From positions 1-64,000 of the forward strand of contig JAPLDL010000019.1 of the NCBI GenBank assembly GCA_026391735.1: 64,000 nucleotides of DNA, written 5' to 3'. Position 1 is the stretch's first letter, and the number at the start of each line of letters is the position of its first letter. A model generated the notes under the pieces. The model worked only from the letters and a program-made list of their open reading frames with translations, was not told where the DNA came from and did not search any database. The position numbers and the translations under genes are program-made. Below, piece after piece: positions 8,790 through 17,489 of the stretch. Origin of the DNA: Bacteroidota bacterium. GTDB lineage: Bacteria > Bacteroidota > Bacteroidia > Bacteroidales > FEN-979.

Positions 8790-10052
8790 TCACGAAAGAA
8801 GGTTTTTCCTCAGCATGTTCAAAGCCTGGAGCGCAGCACGCCTTATATTCCGGTCACGGCTGTCACCGAAAAGAAACTGTTTTGCAAAGACCTCGTCGGG
8901 GGTCGCGATAGCGATCCAGGTCGTGCCCACAGGTTTTTCCTCAGACCCTCCGTCGGGGCCGGCGATACCTGAAATGGCGATCACATAATCGACATTGAGG
9001 TGATGCTGCGCGCCAATGGCCATCTCGGTTACAACTTCGGAACTCACCGCACCGAACTCTTCAAGGGTTTCGGGCATGATGCCAAGCATCTGTTCCTTCA
9101 CTTCATTGTCGTAAGCAATGATTGATCCTTTGTAGTAAGCGGAACTTCCGGAAACGCTGGTGAGAAGATGGGCAATATACCCTCCGGTGCAGCTTTCGGC
9201 TGTCCCCAGGGTGCATTTCTTTTCTTTTAGCAGTTTCCCTACCAGGACCTCAAGACGGTCGTCATCCGCCCCAAAAATATATTCAGGAATTAAGACATAC
9301 AGCTTTTCAACTTCCTTATCGACAAGAGCCCTTACAGCAGTTTCATCCTCCCCGGTTCCTGTAAGGCGCAAACGAACGATACCGGGCTGGGGCAGATAGG
9401 CCAGCCTGATTGTCGCAGGCAGGTTGTTCTCCCATTCTTCAATGATCTTCGCAAGAAAAGATTCGCCAATGCCCTGGGTCAGTATGGTCTTATGATAAAT
9501 TGACTTCGGATGAAATCTCGTTTTCAGCTCAGGTATGATGTGATCTTTCATCATAGCCTGCATCTCGAAGGGAACTCCGGGCATGGAAACGAAGATGGTT
9601 TTACCCGACCGCCCCGGAACCGGGATATCTTTCTCAAACCACATTCCCCTTGCAGTACCCACTTTATTGGGGATACTGATGCAATCCTCGGGAAGATAAG
9701 CCTGCTGCTGGTTCAGTTCGGTGACCTGGTAACCCCTGCGGGCGAAAAGTTCTTCGACATCGTTGAAGGCTTCTTCGTTAAACACCAGTCGGGTGCCAAA
9801 AAAATCACATAAGGTAGTCTTGGTGATATCGTCTTTGGTAGGACCAATCCCGCCCGAGATAAGAACCACTTCGGAACGCTCTCCTGCTTTCCACAAGGCA
9901 TTCAGGATGTGTTCGCGGGTATCGCCGATGATCGTGAACTGGTTCACTGTAAACCCTTCCAGGCTCAGTTGTTCGCCCATCCATGAGGCATTGGTATTGA
10001 CGACCTGTCCGATGAGCAGTTCGTCACCTATGTTAATGATCTCAATGTTCAT
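8790..10052 (-). CDS. cinA: CinA family protein (MoaB-like plus NMN deamidase domains)
   Basis: 420 residues, the full length of the family. The N-terminal molybdopterin-binding-like/ADP-ribose pyrophosphatase domain (about 1-170) contains GDELLIGQVVNTN and SGGIGPTKDD (66-75). The C-terminal PncC domain (about 255-415) contains GTAESCTGGYIAHLL and ISGIAGPDGG. Known members hydrolyse ADP-ribose and deamidate NMN to nicotinic acid mononucleotide in pyridine-nucleotide salvage; the older name is competence/damage-inducible protein. It is divergent from the HAD gene. A one-mismatch -7 element (AATCTTTG) lies only a few bases before the start, so the leader would be very short or absent. Confidence 0.95.
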   Translation of the reverse strand: MNIEIINIGDELLIGQVVNTNASWMGEQLSLEGFTVNQFTIIGDTREHILNALWKAGERSEVVLISGGIGPTKDDITKTTLCDFFGTRLVFNEEAFNDVEELFARRGYQVTELNQQQAYLPEDCISIPNKVGTARGMWFEKDIPVPGRSGKTIFVSMPGVPFEMQAMMKDHIIPELKTRFHPKSIYHKTILTQGIGESFLAKIIEEWENNLPATIRLAYLPQPGIVRLRLTGTGEDETAVRALVDKEVEKLYVLIPEYIFGADDDRLEVLVGKLLKEKKCTLGTAESCTGGYIAHLLTSVSGSSAYYKGSIIAYDNEVKEQMLGIMPETLEEFGAVSSEVVTEMAIGAQHHLNVDYVIAISGIAGPDGGSEEKPVGTTWIAIATPDEVFAKQFLFGDSRDRNIRRAALQALNMLRKNLLS

Positions 10053-10101
10053 GGAACAAAGATTGAGAATAATTTCGGAATAGAAAAACCGGAATATTAT
10101 T

Positions 10102-10109
10102 TAATTTTG
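10102..10109 (+). promoter_or_regulatory. Probable -7 element for the HAD phosphatase gene
   Basis: TAATTTTG matches TAnnTTTG on the plus strand, 43 bases upstream of the start at 10153. No clear TTTG -33 box was found. Confidence 0.45.
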
Positions 10110-10152
10110 ATTAATTGACTGGATCAATTTGTCAAGAAATTATTTTTAGAAA

Positions 10153-11430
10153 ATGAAAATGAAAATAGGATTCCTGCCGGTTCTGATCACCGGATTACTT
10201 TTAGTCTCCTGCCATTGCCGGGATAATAAGCCTTCAGCAAATGATCCCCTGGACAGGCTGAACTGGTCAGAGAAAAATTTCCATGTGTTGAACCGCCTGA
10301 TCCTCGATTATGGTATTGGTGGGAAATATTATGATAAAAACAAAACCCCCTATGCTGTTTTCGACTGGGACCAGACCTGCGCTCATTTCGATGTGGAAGA
10401 GGCCCTGATGCGCTTCCAGATGTTCAATCTGAGATATAAGATGAACAGGGAGCAGTTCAGGGGATTACTCAGAGATGAGATTGATGGAGTGAAACAGCTG
10501 AATGACGATTTTAAAAATATTCGCCTGGCCAATATCAACCAGAATCTTTGCGACGATTACAATTTCATTTATGATAATTTCTCGGGAATGGCCGGCAACA
10601 AAAGCCTTGAAGAGATTCGCATGAGCCCGCAGTACCGGGATTTCATTGCCCGGATGTTATTCCTGTTCGAGGGATATGCAGCGACACCCGGAATCGGGGA
10701 TGAATATGCATTGGTCTGGGTTATCTACCTGTTTACAGGATTCACAGCTGATGAAGTCAAACTGATGTCTGGAGAAGCCGTTTCATCCGAACTTGCCAAC
10801 AGGATAGGTGAGGAAACCCTGCAGTCCCCTCCGGCTTTGAAAACGAGATCAGGTAATGTGAGCTGTCCGCACCGGACGGGTCTGCGTGTAATCCCCGAAA
10901 TACAGGATCTTTTCTCGGCCTTGCAAAGCCATGGCATAGAGGTGTTTATTGTCTCGGCAAGTTACAAGCCGGTTGTTGAAGCGTTTTCGGGTATCGGGGC
11001 GTATGGTTACAATCTACCGCCCGACCATGTGATCGCGATGGACCTAGAGACAGGAAAGGACGGCAGGATCATCCCCGAATACAAAAAAGGCTGGGTTCAA
11101 ACCTACAAACATGGTAAAGTCGAGGCTGTGAACAGGAAGATCAAATCGGGGCTTGGAAGGAATTGGGATCCCTTGTTTACGGCCGGCGACAGCGATGGGG
11201 ATGTTGCTATGTTCACCGAATTTCAGGGAACCAAACTCAGCCTGATCTGGAACAGGGTTAAAGGCGGAGAAATCGGAAAGCTGTGCAGGCAGGCGGTCGA
11301 TCAGATGAATGATCCCATGCCCAGGTATATTCTCCAGGGGCGGAATGAGAATACAGGGCTGGCGATACCATGTTCAGAATCCATTCTTTTGGGAGCGAGG
11401 GAACCTCGATTGCTCTTAAAACAGCATTGA
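10153..11430 (+). CDS. HAD-superfamily phosphatase, predicted lipoprotein
   Basis: 425 residues. The N-terminus has a lipoprotein signal (GLLLVSC, lipid-modified Cys at 20), which places it in the periplasm or on the membrane. HAD motif I is FDWDQT (two Asp, phosphoryl acceptor and acid/base). Motif II is the Ser in VFIVSASYKP. Motif III is probably the Lys in the region after GRIIPEYKKGW, and motif IV is AGDSDGDVAMF. The long insert between motifs I and II is a helical cap. Family members include secreted phosphatases acting on phosphorylated small molecules such as phosphorylcholine, but the substrate here is not decided. It converges on the sugar transferase gene, with 27 bases between the stops. 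Confidence 0.85.
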   Translation: MKMKIGFLPVLITGLLLVSCHCRDNKPSANDPLDRLNWSEKNFHVLNRLILDYGIGGKYYDKNKTPYAVFDWDQTCAHFDVEEALMRFQMFNLRYKMNREQFRGLLRDEIDGVKQLNDDFKNIRLANINQNLCDDYNFIYDNFSGMAGNKSLEEIRMSPQYRDFIARMLFLFEGYAATPGIGDEYALVWVIYLFTGFTADEVKLMSGEAVSSELANRIGEETLQSPPALKTRSGNVSCPHRTGLRVIPEIQDLFSALQSHGIEVFIVSASYKPVVEAFSGIGAYGYNLPPDHVIAMDLETGKDGRIIPEYKKGWVQTYKHGKVEAVNRKIKSGLGRNWDPLFTAGDSDGDVAMFTEFQGTKLSLIWNRVKGGEIGKLCRQAVDQMNDPMPRYILQGRNENTGLAIPCSESILLGAREPRLLLKQH

Positions 11431-11457
11431 GTTATTCCTGATCCCGATATCTCAGTA

Positions 11458-12042
11458 TCAAATTATCTTTTTCAGAGTCAGCGCAAGAACCCGGAAATAA
11501 TTTGCAAGGCTGGGATCATTGATAAACCGCATGTTTAGATCTATCTTGGCCGGCATGATACTTTCAATATAAACCTTTTCGGGATGGGCCGATTTCCCCA
11601 GTATCTCGTTCTCGTTGATATATTCAAGCGAGGCATAATCGGTGATGCCGGGTTTAACACTCAAAACCCTTTTTTGTTCTGAAGTATACAGGTCAACATA
11701 CTTTCTTATCTCAGGTCGCGGACCAACGAGGCTCATCTCACCTGTTAAAACATTGAATAGTTGGGGAAGTTCATCGAGCTTCAGCCGCCTCAGGTAAAAA
11801 CCAACCCTGGTGATCCGGCTGTCGCGGCTGCCAATCGTGAGCCCGATCTTTTTGTCGCTATTGGTTCGCATGGAGCGAAACTTCAGCAGCCTGAAATCCT
11901 TATTATTCCTGCCAACTCTGAGCTGGTAATAAAAAACTCCACCTCTTGAATCAAGAGAAATACCCATGGCAATAACAATGAATAAAGGAAGGCAGAGAAC
12001 TAATCCGCAGACTGAAAAAAGTATATCGAAAAAACGTATCAT
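11458..12042 (-). CDS. PglC-like undecaprenyl-phosphate sugar transferase
   Basis: 194 residues, the size of the small monotopic phosphoglycosyl transferases. One N-terminal membrane helix (about 7-28) is followed by the conserved catalytic core: KFRSMR, the acidic pair in LKLDELPQLFNVL, and SLVGPRPE. The enzyme transfers a sugar-1-phosphate from UDP-sugar to undecaprenyl phosphate at the inner face of the membrane, starting a glycan. Its start overlaps the stop of the upstream aminotransferase gene by four bases (ATGA). This suggests that an amino-sugar made by the partner is the first residue. Confidence 0.93.
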   Translation of the reverse strand: MIRFFDILFSVCGLVLCLPLFIVIAMGISLDSRGGVFYYQLRVGRNNKDFRLLKFRSMRTNSDKKIGLTIGSRDSRITRVGFYLRRLKLDELPQLFNVLTGEMSLVGPRPEIRKYVDLYTSEQKRVLSVKPGITDYASLEYINENEILGKSAHPEKVYIESIMPAKIDLNMRFINDPSLANYFRVLALTLKKII

Positions 12043-13280
12043 CTTGGTTTACGATTCCCGGATCCCGGATCCCGGATCAAGCTTTCCACCGCAGCTACTA
12101 CTGCCATCACTACCTCATCTACCATTTCATCGGTAAGATCGTAATACACAGGCAAAGTGATCTCCCGGGAGTAATTATCGTAAGCCACAGGATAGTCCTC
12201 CATACGATACCCCAATCCTTTGTAAAAAGTCATCAGGGGGAGGGGCACGAAATGCACGTTCACAGCCACTTCCTGTTTGAATATCTCTTGTATTATAGAG
12301 TCCCGCTGGCTTTCATTGATCTCTGTTATCCGCAGTAAAAAAAGATGATAGGAAGACTTACAATCATCGGTTTCATAAACCGGGATTTGAGCCCAGGAGT
12401 ATTTTGATAAAGCGGCTTTATACCGGTCAAGGATATGTTTCCTCCTCACCAGCATATCCTCATCATAGCGTTGTATCTCGACCAGGCCCATGGAAGCCTG
12501 GATGTCGGTCATGTTACATTTATACCCGGCTTCAACAATGTCATAGCGCCAGTTGCCGATCTGGTTCTTGGCCAGTGCGTCTTTGGTTTGTCCGTGCAGT
12601 GACTTGATATTCAGCCTCTGGTAGATCTGCAGGTTGTCGAAAGGTTCGGGAAGGTTGAAACAGATTGCGCCGCCCTCGGCGGTTGTGAGGTTTTTCACGG
12701 CATGGAAGGAATACACGGTGATATCGGTGAGGTTGCCAACCATCTTCCCTTTATATTTCCCTCCTATCGAATGGGCGGCATCGGATAAAACCAGGATACG
12801 TCCCAGTTGCTCCTGCTCCTTTGTTGATGCTTTAAATTGACTGCGGATGTCATCTCTCCTCACCAAAACGTTGATCGGATCATAATCACAGGGCCATCCG
12901 CCGATATCAACAGGTATGATCACTTTAGTTTTACTGCTGATGGCTTTTTCGATGGCCCTGACATTTATATTGAAATCCTCGCAGGAGTCTACAAAGACAA
13001 GGGTTGCACCGCAGTGTACCACCACGTTGGCGGTGGCATTGTAAGTATACGCAGGGACGATGACCTCGTCTCCGGGTCCGACCCCGAACCAATGCAGTAC
13101 CAGCTCCAGTCCGGCCGTTGCCGAATTCAGGCAGAGTGTGGACTTTTGTCCCCCGTACCCGGTAAGCAGTTTCTCAAACCTCTTTGTTTTAGGTCCCGTG
13201 GTGATCCAGCCTGAATACAGGGTATCGACGACTTCGTCGACAATGCGCTGGTCCATGCGGGGAGGGGAGAAGGGGATCAT
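12039..13280 (-). CDS. DegT/DnrJ/EryC1/StrS aminotransferase
   Basis: 413 residues. PLP-dependent sugar aminotransferase of the fold-type I DegT family, with the family N-terminus (IPFSPPRMDQRIVDEVVDTL...GWITTGP) and the PLP lysine in YSFHAVKNLTTAEGG. Such enzymes make 4- or 3-amino sugars on nucleotide carriers for surface glycans. Coupled by a four-base overlap to the PglC-like gene, it probably supplies that enzyme's donor sugar. The last residues (RDPGSGNRKPR) are encoded by a heptamer array (12053-12078), so the tail is probably not functional sequence. The start matches the family, and another heptamer array lies just upstream. Confidence 0.94.
   Translation of the reverse strand: MIPFSPPRMDQRIVDEVVDTLYSGWITTGPKTKRFEKLLTGYGGQKSTLCLNSATAGLELVLHWFGVGPGDEVIVPAYTYNATANVVVHCGATLVFVDSCEDFNINVRAIEKAISSKTKVIIPVDIGGWPCDYDPINVLVRRDDIRSQFKASTKEQEQLGRILVLSDAAHSIGGKYKGKMVGNLTDITVYSFHAVKNLTTAEGGAICFNLPEPFDNLQIYQRLNIKSLHGQTKDALAKNQIGNWRYDIVEAGYKCNMTDIQASMGLVEIQRYDEDMLVRRKHILDRYKAALSKYSWAQIPVYETDDCKSSYHLFLLRITEINESQRDSIIQEIFKQEVAVNVHFVPLPLMTFYKGLGYRMEDYPVAYDNYSREITLPVYYDLTDEMVDEVVMAVVAAVESLIRDPGSGNRKPR
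12053..12078. repeat. Heptamer array (GATCCCG) inside the aminotransferase 3' end
   Basis: GATCCCG is repeated at 12061-12067 and 12068-12074, with a related unit before it and a partial unit after it. The array lies inside the coding sequence just before the stop codon and encodes the Asp-Pro-Gly-Ser-Gly tail. Confidence 0.75.
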
Positions 13281-13285
13281 TGTCT

Positions 13286-13331
13286 GATTTAGGATTTACG
13301 ATTTGTACATTGTACATTGTACATTGTACAT
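13286..13331. repeat. Heptamer array (GATTTAG then TTGTACA)
   Basis: Two GATTTA-type units are followed by four perfect TTGTACA units (13303-13330). It sits between purC and the aminotransferase gene. The TTGTACA unit also occurs at 31549-31625, 33433-33518 and 51211-51292. Confidence 0.9.
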
Positions 13332-13344
13332 GTGATCAGTCGGT

Positions 13345-14292
13345 TTAACTATTTAAAAATTTCAAGATGTTCTTCTCTATCCTCTTTTCTATCTCAGACG
13401 TGTCGGAGCGTACAAACTTTTCTCCCGTGATCATCTCGTAGAGTTCGATATAGCGTTCGGTGATCTCGTTCACGAAAGTATCGGGCATGTCGGGAACAGT
13501 TTCGCCTTTGTTGCCCATGAAGTGGTTGGCCATAAGCCATTCCCTGACGAATTCCTTGGAAAGCTGCCTCTGCTGTTGGCCTTTAGCCTGGCGCTCTTCA
13601 TATCCCTCGAGGTAGAAATACCTTGAAGAATCAGGTGTATGGATCTCGTCGCAAAGGTAGATCCTGCCATCGGGGCCTTTGCCGAACTCATATTTCGTAT
13701 CAACCAGGATCAGGCCGTGTTTTGCTGCTATTTCTGTGCCTCGTTTGAAAATGGCGTAAGTGTATTTTTTGATCAGGTCATACTCTTCCTTCGGAATAAG
13801 TCCTTTCGCCAGAAGTTCTTCTTCGGTAATATCCTCGTCATGGCCTGCCACTGCTTTGGTTGTGGGAGTAATGATAGGTTCGGGGAAACGCTGATGTTCC
13901 TTCATGCCGTCGGGAACGGGCACTCCGCAGATATGCCTTGCTCCTTTCTGGTATGTACGCCACGAACTGCCCGTAAGATATCCGCGGATGATCATCTCAA
14001 CAGGATATATCTTGCAAAACTTTCCAATGGTCACATTCGGATCAGGGCTATCTATCTTCCAGTTCGGACAAATATCGGCTGTGGCATCAAGGAATTTCGA
14101 CGCGATCTGGTTCAGAACCTGTCCTTTGTAAGGAATACCTTTCGGCAGTACCACGTCGAAAGCCGAGATCCTGTCGCTGGCAACCATCACCAGGTATTTA
14201 TCGTTTATATTGTACACATCGCGGACCTTCCCTTTGTACAGGGATTTCTGTCCCGGAAAGCTGAAGCTGGTTTTCGTCAGTACGTTCTGCAT
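13345..14292 (-). CDS. purC: Phosphoribosylaminoimidazole-succinocarboxamide synthase
   Basis: 315 residues from the Met at 14292 ([10 protein letters not shown]); an in-frame Met seven codons earlier is less likely. This ATP-dependent ligase joins aspartate to CAIR to make SAICAR in purine synthesis. Family motifs are [10 protein letters not shown] near the N-terminus, [20 protein letters not shown] and [11 protein letters not shown]. The sequence is full length, and the neighbourhood purC-phoH is common in Bacteroidetes. Here a T9SS cargo gene lies between the two. Downstream, a heptamer array separates it from the aminotransferase gene. Confidence 0.97.
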   Translation of the reverse strand: MQNVLTKTSFSFPGQKSLYKGKVRDVYNINDKYLVMVASDRISAFDVVLPKGIPYKGQVLNQIASKFLDATADICPNWKIDSPDPNVTIGKFCKIYPVEMIIRGYLTGSSWRTYQKGARHICGVPVPDGMKEHQRFPEPIITPTTKAVAGHDEDITEEELLAKGLIPKEEYDLIKKYTYAIFKRGTEIAAKHGLILVDTKYEFGKGPDGRIYLCDEIHTPDSSRYFYLEGYEERQAKGQQQRQLSKEFVREWLMANHFMGNKGETVPDMPDTFVNEITERYIELYEMITGEKFVRSDTSEIEKRIEKNILKFLNS

Positions 14293-14397
14293 ATTTTGGA
14301 ATATTTGAAACAAAAATAAGAAATATAAACTGAATTCTGTATTAGCGGTCTGGGTCAGGAATCCGGGATCCTGTCTTATTGACGATAATCGACGGGC

Positions 14398-16488
14398 TTA
14401 CTCAATTACCAGCTTTTTAACCTCCATTCCTTCTTTGGCTTGGATTTTAACCAAGTAAAAACCTGTCGACAGCCTGCTAACGTCCAGTTCAAAAGCTGCC
14501 TGATGCCCTGGTTTGATTCCATGTAAAAGTTGTTGCCCGGCAAGATTGACAATACTGATACTTGCCTCTTCGGTTAGTTTTTTATTGTCTTTAATTGTGA
14601 TCCTGGTGTTTGCAGGGTTTGGATACAAAGTGTATCTTGTCTGGGGCAGTATGTTTTCCTGAATAAAATCACCTCCTCCGTTCGTGGTTTTCATGATAGT
14701 CCCGTTTTCTCCAACCGCGTAACCTGTATTAGAATCGGTGAATACAACCGATCCGAACCATTCATGTGTTCCGCTCCATAACACTGTCCAGGTATCACCT
14801 CCGTTCAGAGTTTTTATGATGGTACCCTCATTTCCTGCTGCAAACCCTGTGTTGGCATCTGTAAAGCAAAGAGAAACAAGGGGGTTGGCTGTCCTGGTTG
14901 GCAAGCGGGACCATGATAAGCCTGCATTAACCGTTTTGAGAATTATACCTGAATCCCCTGCAGCATAGCCTGTCGCATCATCTGTAAAGAGAACCGATCC
15001 CAGCCAGGTTTGAGTTCCACTCGGTAGAACTGTCCAGCTTGTACCTCCATCGGTTGTTTTTATGATGGTTCCGTTATCGCCCACAGCATACCCGGTATGG
15101 TTATCTGTGAAGAAAACCGAGTTCAGCCAGTCATACGTTCCATTGGAAATTATAGACCAGTTTGCTCCCCCGTTACCCGTTTTTAAAATAATTCCTTTTC
15201 CGGTTTTAACAGCACCCACCGCATATCCTGTTTCCTCATCGGGGAAGAAAATTGAATTCAACCAATTGTACTGCTCAGCCCACACAGTGATCCAGTTCCT
15301 GCCTCCGTCCAATGTCCTTAGTATGATTGAATTATTGGATTGTTGTTTACCTGCAGCATATCCTTTATAGGCATTAGTAAAGAAAACCGATCTTAATGAA
15401 TAATCTTGTCCGGTTTCCAATGTGGCCCAGTTGTTGCCTTCATCGGTAGAAATCAGGATAGTCCCCTTGTCACCTGCGGCGATAAGACAATTCGAAGAAG
15501 TATGAACAAGGGAGCGAAGGGAAGCTGTATTTCCCTTCATTTGCTGGGTCCAGGTGGAACCTGCGTCGGTTGTTTTGAGAACGGGTCCTACATTATATAC
15601 ATCACCTCCGACCACATACCCGGTATTTGGATCCGGGAAGTAAATACTTTTCAGGTTATGGTCTGAGCCGCATGATAAGGGTGTCCAGGTCGAACCCCCG
15701 TTGGTGGTTTTCAAAATGGTTCCCCAACCACCTGTCACGTATCCTGTGTTTACATCAGAAAAACATACCGAATTCAGAGTCCATTCCGTTCCACTTGAGA
15801 GTTTTGTCCAGCTTGCACCGGCATCGTTTGTTTTTACAATAGTCCCGTTTGTACCAACGGCATACCCCGTATTCGGGTCGGGAAAAAAGACCGAGCTGAA
15901 CCAATAAACGCCTGAGATCGTTACTGCAGCCCAGGTACTGCCGGCATCTGTGGTTTTCAGAATTTTCCCGTTTTCACCTGCTGCGTACCCTGTATTTTGA
16001 TCAGTAAAATATAATGAAAACAGCAATCCGGATGTGCCGCTTTGCAATACATTCCAGCTGGAACCTCCGTCTGTGGTTTTCAGGAGCAGTCCGCCATCCC
16101 CTGCTACATACCCTGTATTTGGGTCAGTAAAACATACTGACGACAAATACTTTGTTGTCCCGCTATGCAATACGGTCCAGGTAGCGCCTCCATCCGTAGT
16201 TTTTATAATGGTACCATAGGTGCCGGCTGCGTAACCTGTTCCCTGATCGGTAAAGAAAACCGAATTTAGTGAATCGGAAATCCCGCTTCTGATAACGCTC
16301 CAGTCAGCTCCACCATTATTGGTTTTGATGATAGTTCCGTCGACGCCGACAGCAAATCCCGTATTGGGATCAATAAAATAAACCGAGGTCAAAGGGTTCC
16401 CCTGGGGATAGGGATTTTGCCAGGTCCACTGGGAAAATGCTCCGCTTGAAAAAAAAGCAAATGACAGAATCATGTACAGCTTTCTCAT
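14398..16488 (-). CDS. T9SS-exported Ycf48-like beta-propeller protein (14 repeats)
   Basis: 696 residues with a signal peptide at about 1-19 (MRKLYMILSFAFFSSGAFS). I count fourteen consecutive repeats of about 41 residues between about 30 and 615. Each has the form S-[VIL]-x-F-x-D-x-x-T-G-[YF]-x-x-G ... G-[TI]-[IL]-x-K-T-x-[DN]-[GA]-G-x-x-W, the Ycf48/BNR-like blade. Fourteen repeats would suit two seven-bladed propellers, but this is inferred. The last ~75 residues are a type A sorting domain (LYPNPANTRITI ... GFYLVKIQAKEGMEVKKLVIE). Predicted surface or secreted binding protein; ligand unknown. It follows phoH by 12 bases and is probably co-transcribed. Confidence 0.9.
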   Translation of the reverse strand: MRKLYMILSFAFFSSGAFSQWTWQNPYPQGNPLTSVYFIDPNTGFAVGVDGTIIKTNNGGADWSVIRSGISDSLNSVFFTDQGTGYAAGTYGTIIKTTDGGATWTVLHSGTTKYLSSVCFTDPNTGYVAGDGGLLLKTTDGGSSWNVLQSGTSGLLFSLYFTDQNTGYAAGENGKILKTTDAGSTWAAVTISGVYWFSSVFFPDPNTGYAVGTNGTIVKTNDAGASWTKLSSGTEWTLNSVCFSDVNTGYVTGGWGTILKTTNGGSTWTPLSCGSDHNLKSIYFPDPNTGYVVGGDVYNVGPVLKTTDAGSTWTQQMKGNTASLRSLVHTSSNCLIAAGDKGTILISTDEGNNWATLETGQDYSLRSVFFTNAYKGYAAGKQQSNNSIILRTLDGGRNWITVWAEQYNWLNSIFFPDEETGYAVGAVKTGKGIILKTGNGGANWSIISNGTYDWLNSVFFTDNHTGYAVGDNGTIIKTTDGGTSWTVLPSGTQTWLGSVLFTDDATGYAAGDSGIILKTVNAGLSWSRLPTRTANPLVSLCFTDANTGFAAGNEGTIIKTLNGGDTWTVLWSGTHEWFGSVVFTDSNTGYAVGENGTIMKTTNGGGDFIQENILPQTRYTLYPNPANTRITIKDNKKLTEEASISIVNLAGQQLLHGIKPGHQAAFELDVSRLSTGFYLVKIQAKEGMEVKKLVIE

Positions 16489-16500
16489 AAGAGTTAATTT

Positions 16501-17445
16501 TCATGATTTTTCTCCGTATGCATTGATTATCCTGCTTACAAGTTTATGGCGGATGATATCCGTGTTGTCGAGGTAAATAAATTCTATTCCCTGAACCTCG
16601 TTGAGCACCGATTGTACATGGATAAGTCCGGAGACCTGGTGTTTTGGAAGGTCAACCTGCGTGATATCGCCGGTCACGATAAATTTGGCTGATGCCCCCA
16701 TCCGTGTAAGGAACATCTTAAGCTGGCCGGGGGTAGTGTTCTGGGCTTCGTCGAGGATGGCAAAGGCGTTGTTCAGGGTACGGCCACGCATAAAAGCCAG
16801 GGGTGCGATCTCGATAGTGCGGTCTTCGATGTATTGAAGAAGTTTCTGGGGAGGTAGCATATCCCTGAGAGCATCATACAAAGGCTGGAGATACGGGTCG
16901 AGTTTTTCTTTCAGATCGCCGGGAAGGAAACCAAGGTTTTCACCGGCTTCGACTGCCGGGCGGGTCAGGATGATCCGGTTTACCTGACGGTTCTTTAAAG
17001 CACGCACTGCCAGGGCAACAGCGGTATATGTCTTACCTGTACCTGCCGGCCCGATGGCAAACACCAGATCATTACGGTCGCAGCTTTCAACCATACGTCG
17101 CTGGTTTGCCGTGCGGGCACGGATAAGCATGCCGTTCTTGCCATGAACCAAAACTTCAGGACTGGTCTCAGGGGCCAGGACAAGCGATGCATCCGAAGCA
17201 TCCAGCAAGGAAGTGATATCATCCTTGCTTAGCCTGCCGAATTTCTCAAAATGAACCAGAAGGGAAGTGAACTTTTCTTCAAAATCAAGAAGGTCTGTTT
17301 CCTCACCCAAAGCTTTAACGTAATTGTCACGGCTCAGGATCTTCAGCTTGGGAAAACGGTTACGGACGATCTCCAGGTTCTGGTCGGTGGGGCCGAATAT
17401 ATCGAGTGGATGGGCCGACTCAATATGGATGATTTTTTCACTCAT
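16501..17445 (-). CDS. phoH: PhoH family ATPase
   Basis: 314 residues from the Met at 17445 (MSEKIIHIES). The longer frame to 17481 would start upstream of the promoter's expected transcript start, so it is rejected. An N-terminal KH-like region is followed by the PhoH P-loop NTPase core: Walker A GPAGTGKT (about 130-137) and Walker B-like AILDEAQNTTPGQLKMFLTRMG (about 230). The family is a cytoplasmic ATPase linked to RNA metabolism; the exact role is not settled. Its promoter overlaps that of the divergent SAM hydrolase gene. Confidence 0.95.
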   Translation of the reverse strand: MSEKIIHIESAHPLDIFGPTDQNLEIVRNRFPKLKILSRDNYVKALGEETDLLDFEEKFTSLLVHFEKFGRLSKDDITSLLDASDASLVLAPETSPEVLVHGKNGMLIRARTANQRRMVESCDRNDLVFAIGPAGTGKTYTAVALAVRALKNRQVNRIILTRPAVEAGENLGFLPGDLKEKLDPYLQPLYDALRDMLPPQKLLQYIEDRTIEIAPLAFMRGRTLNNAFAILDEAQNTTPGQLKMFLTRMGASAKFIVTGDITQVDLPKHQVSGLIHVQSVLNEVQGIEFIYLDNTDIIRHKLVSRIINAYGEKS

Positions 17446-17456
17446 TAAAAAATGCG

Positions 17457-17478
17457 TACCTTTGAATACGCAAAAGTA
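17457..17478. promoter_or_regulatory. Overlapping divergent promoters of phoH and the SAM hydrolase gene
   Basis: TACCTTTG (17457-17464, plus strand) serves the gene starting at 17490. TACTTTTG read on the minus strand (17471-17478) serves phoH starting at 17445. The two -7 boxes are six bases apart, and the polymerase footprints must overlap. No good -33 boxes were seen. Confidence 0.65.
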
Positions 17479-17489
17479 CAAATATTTCG

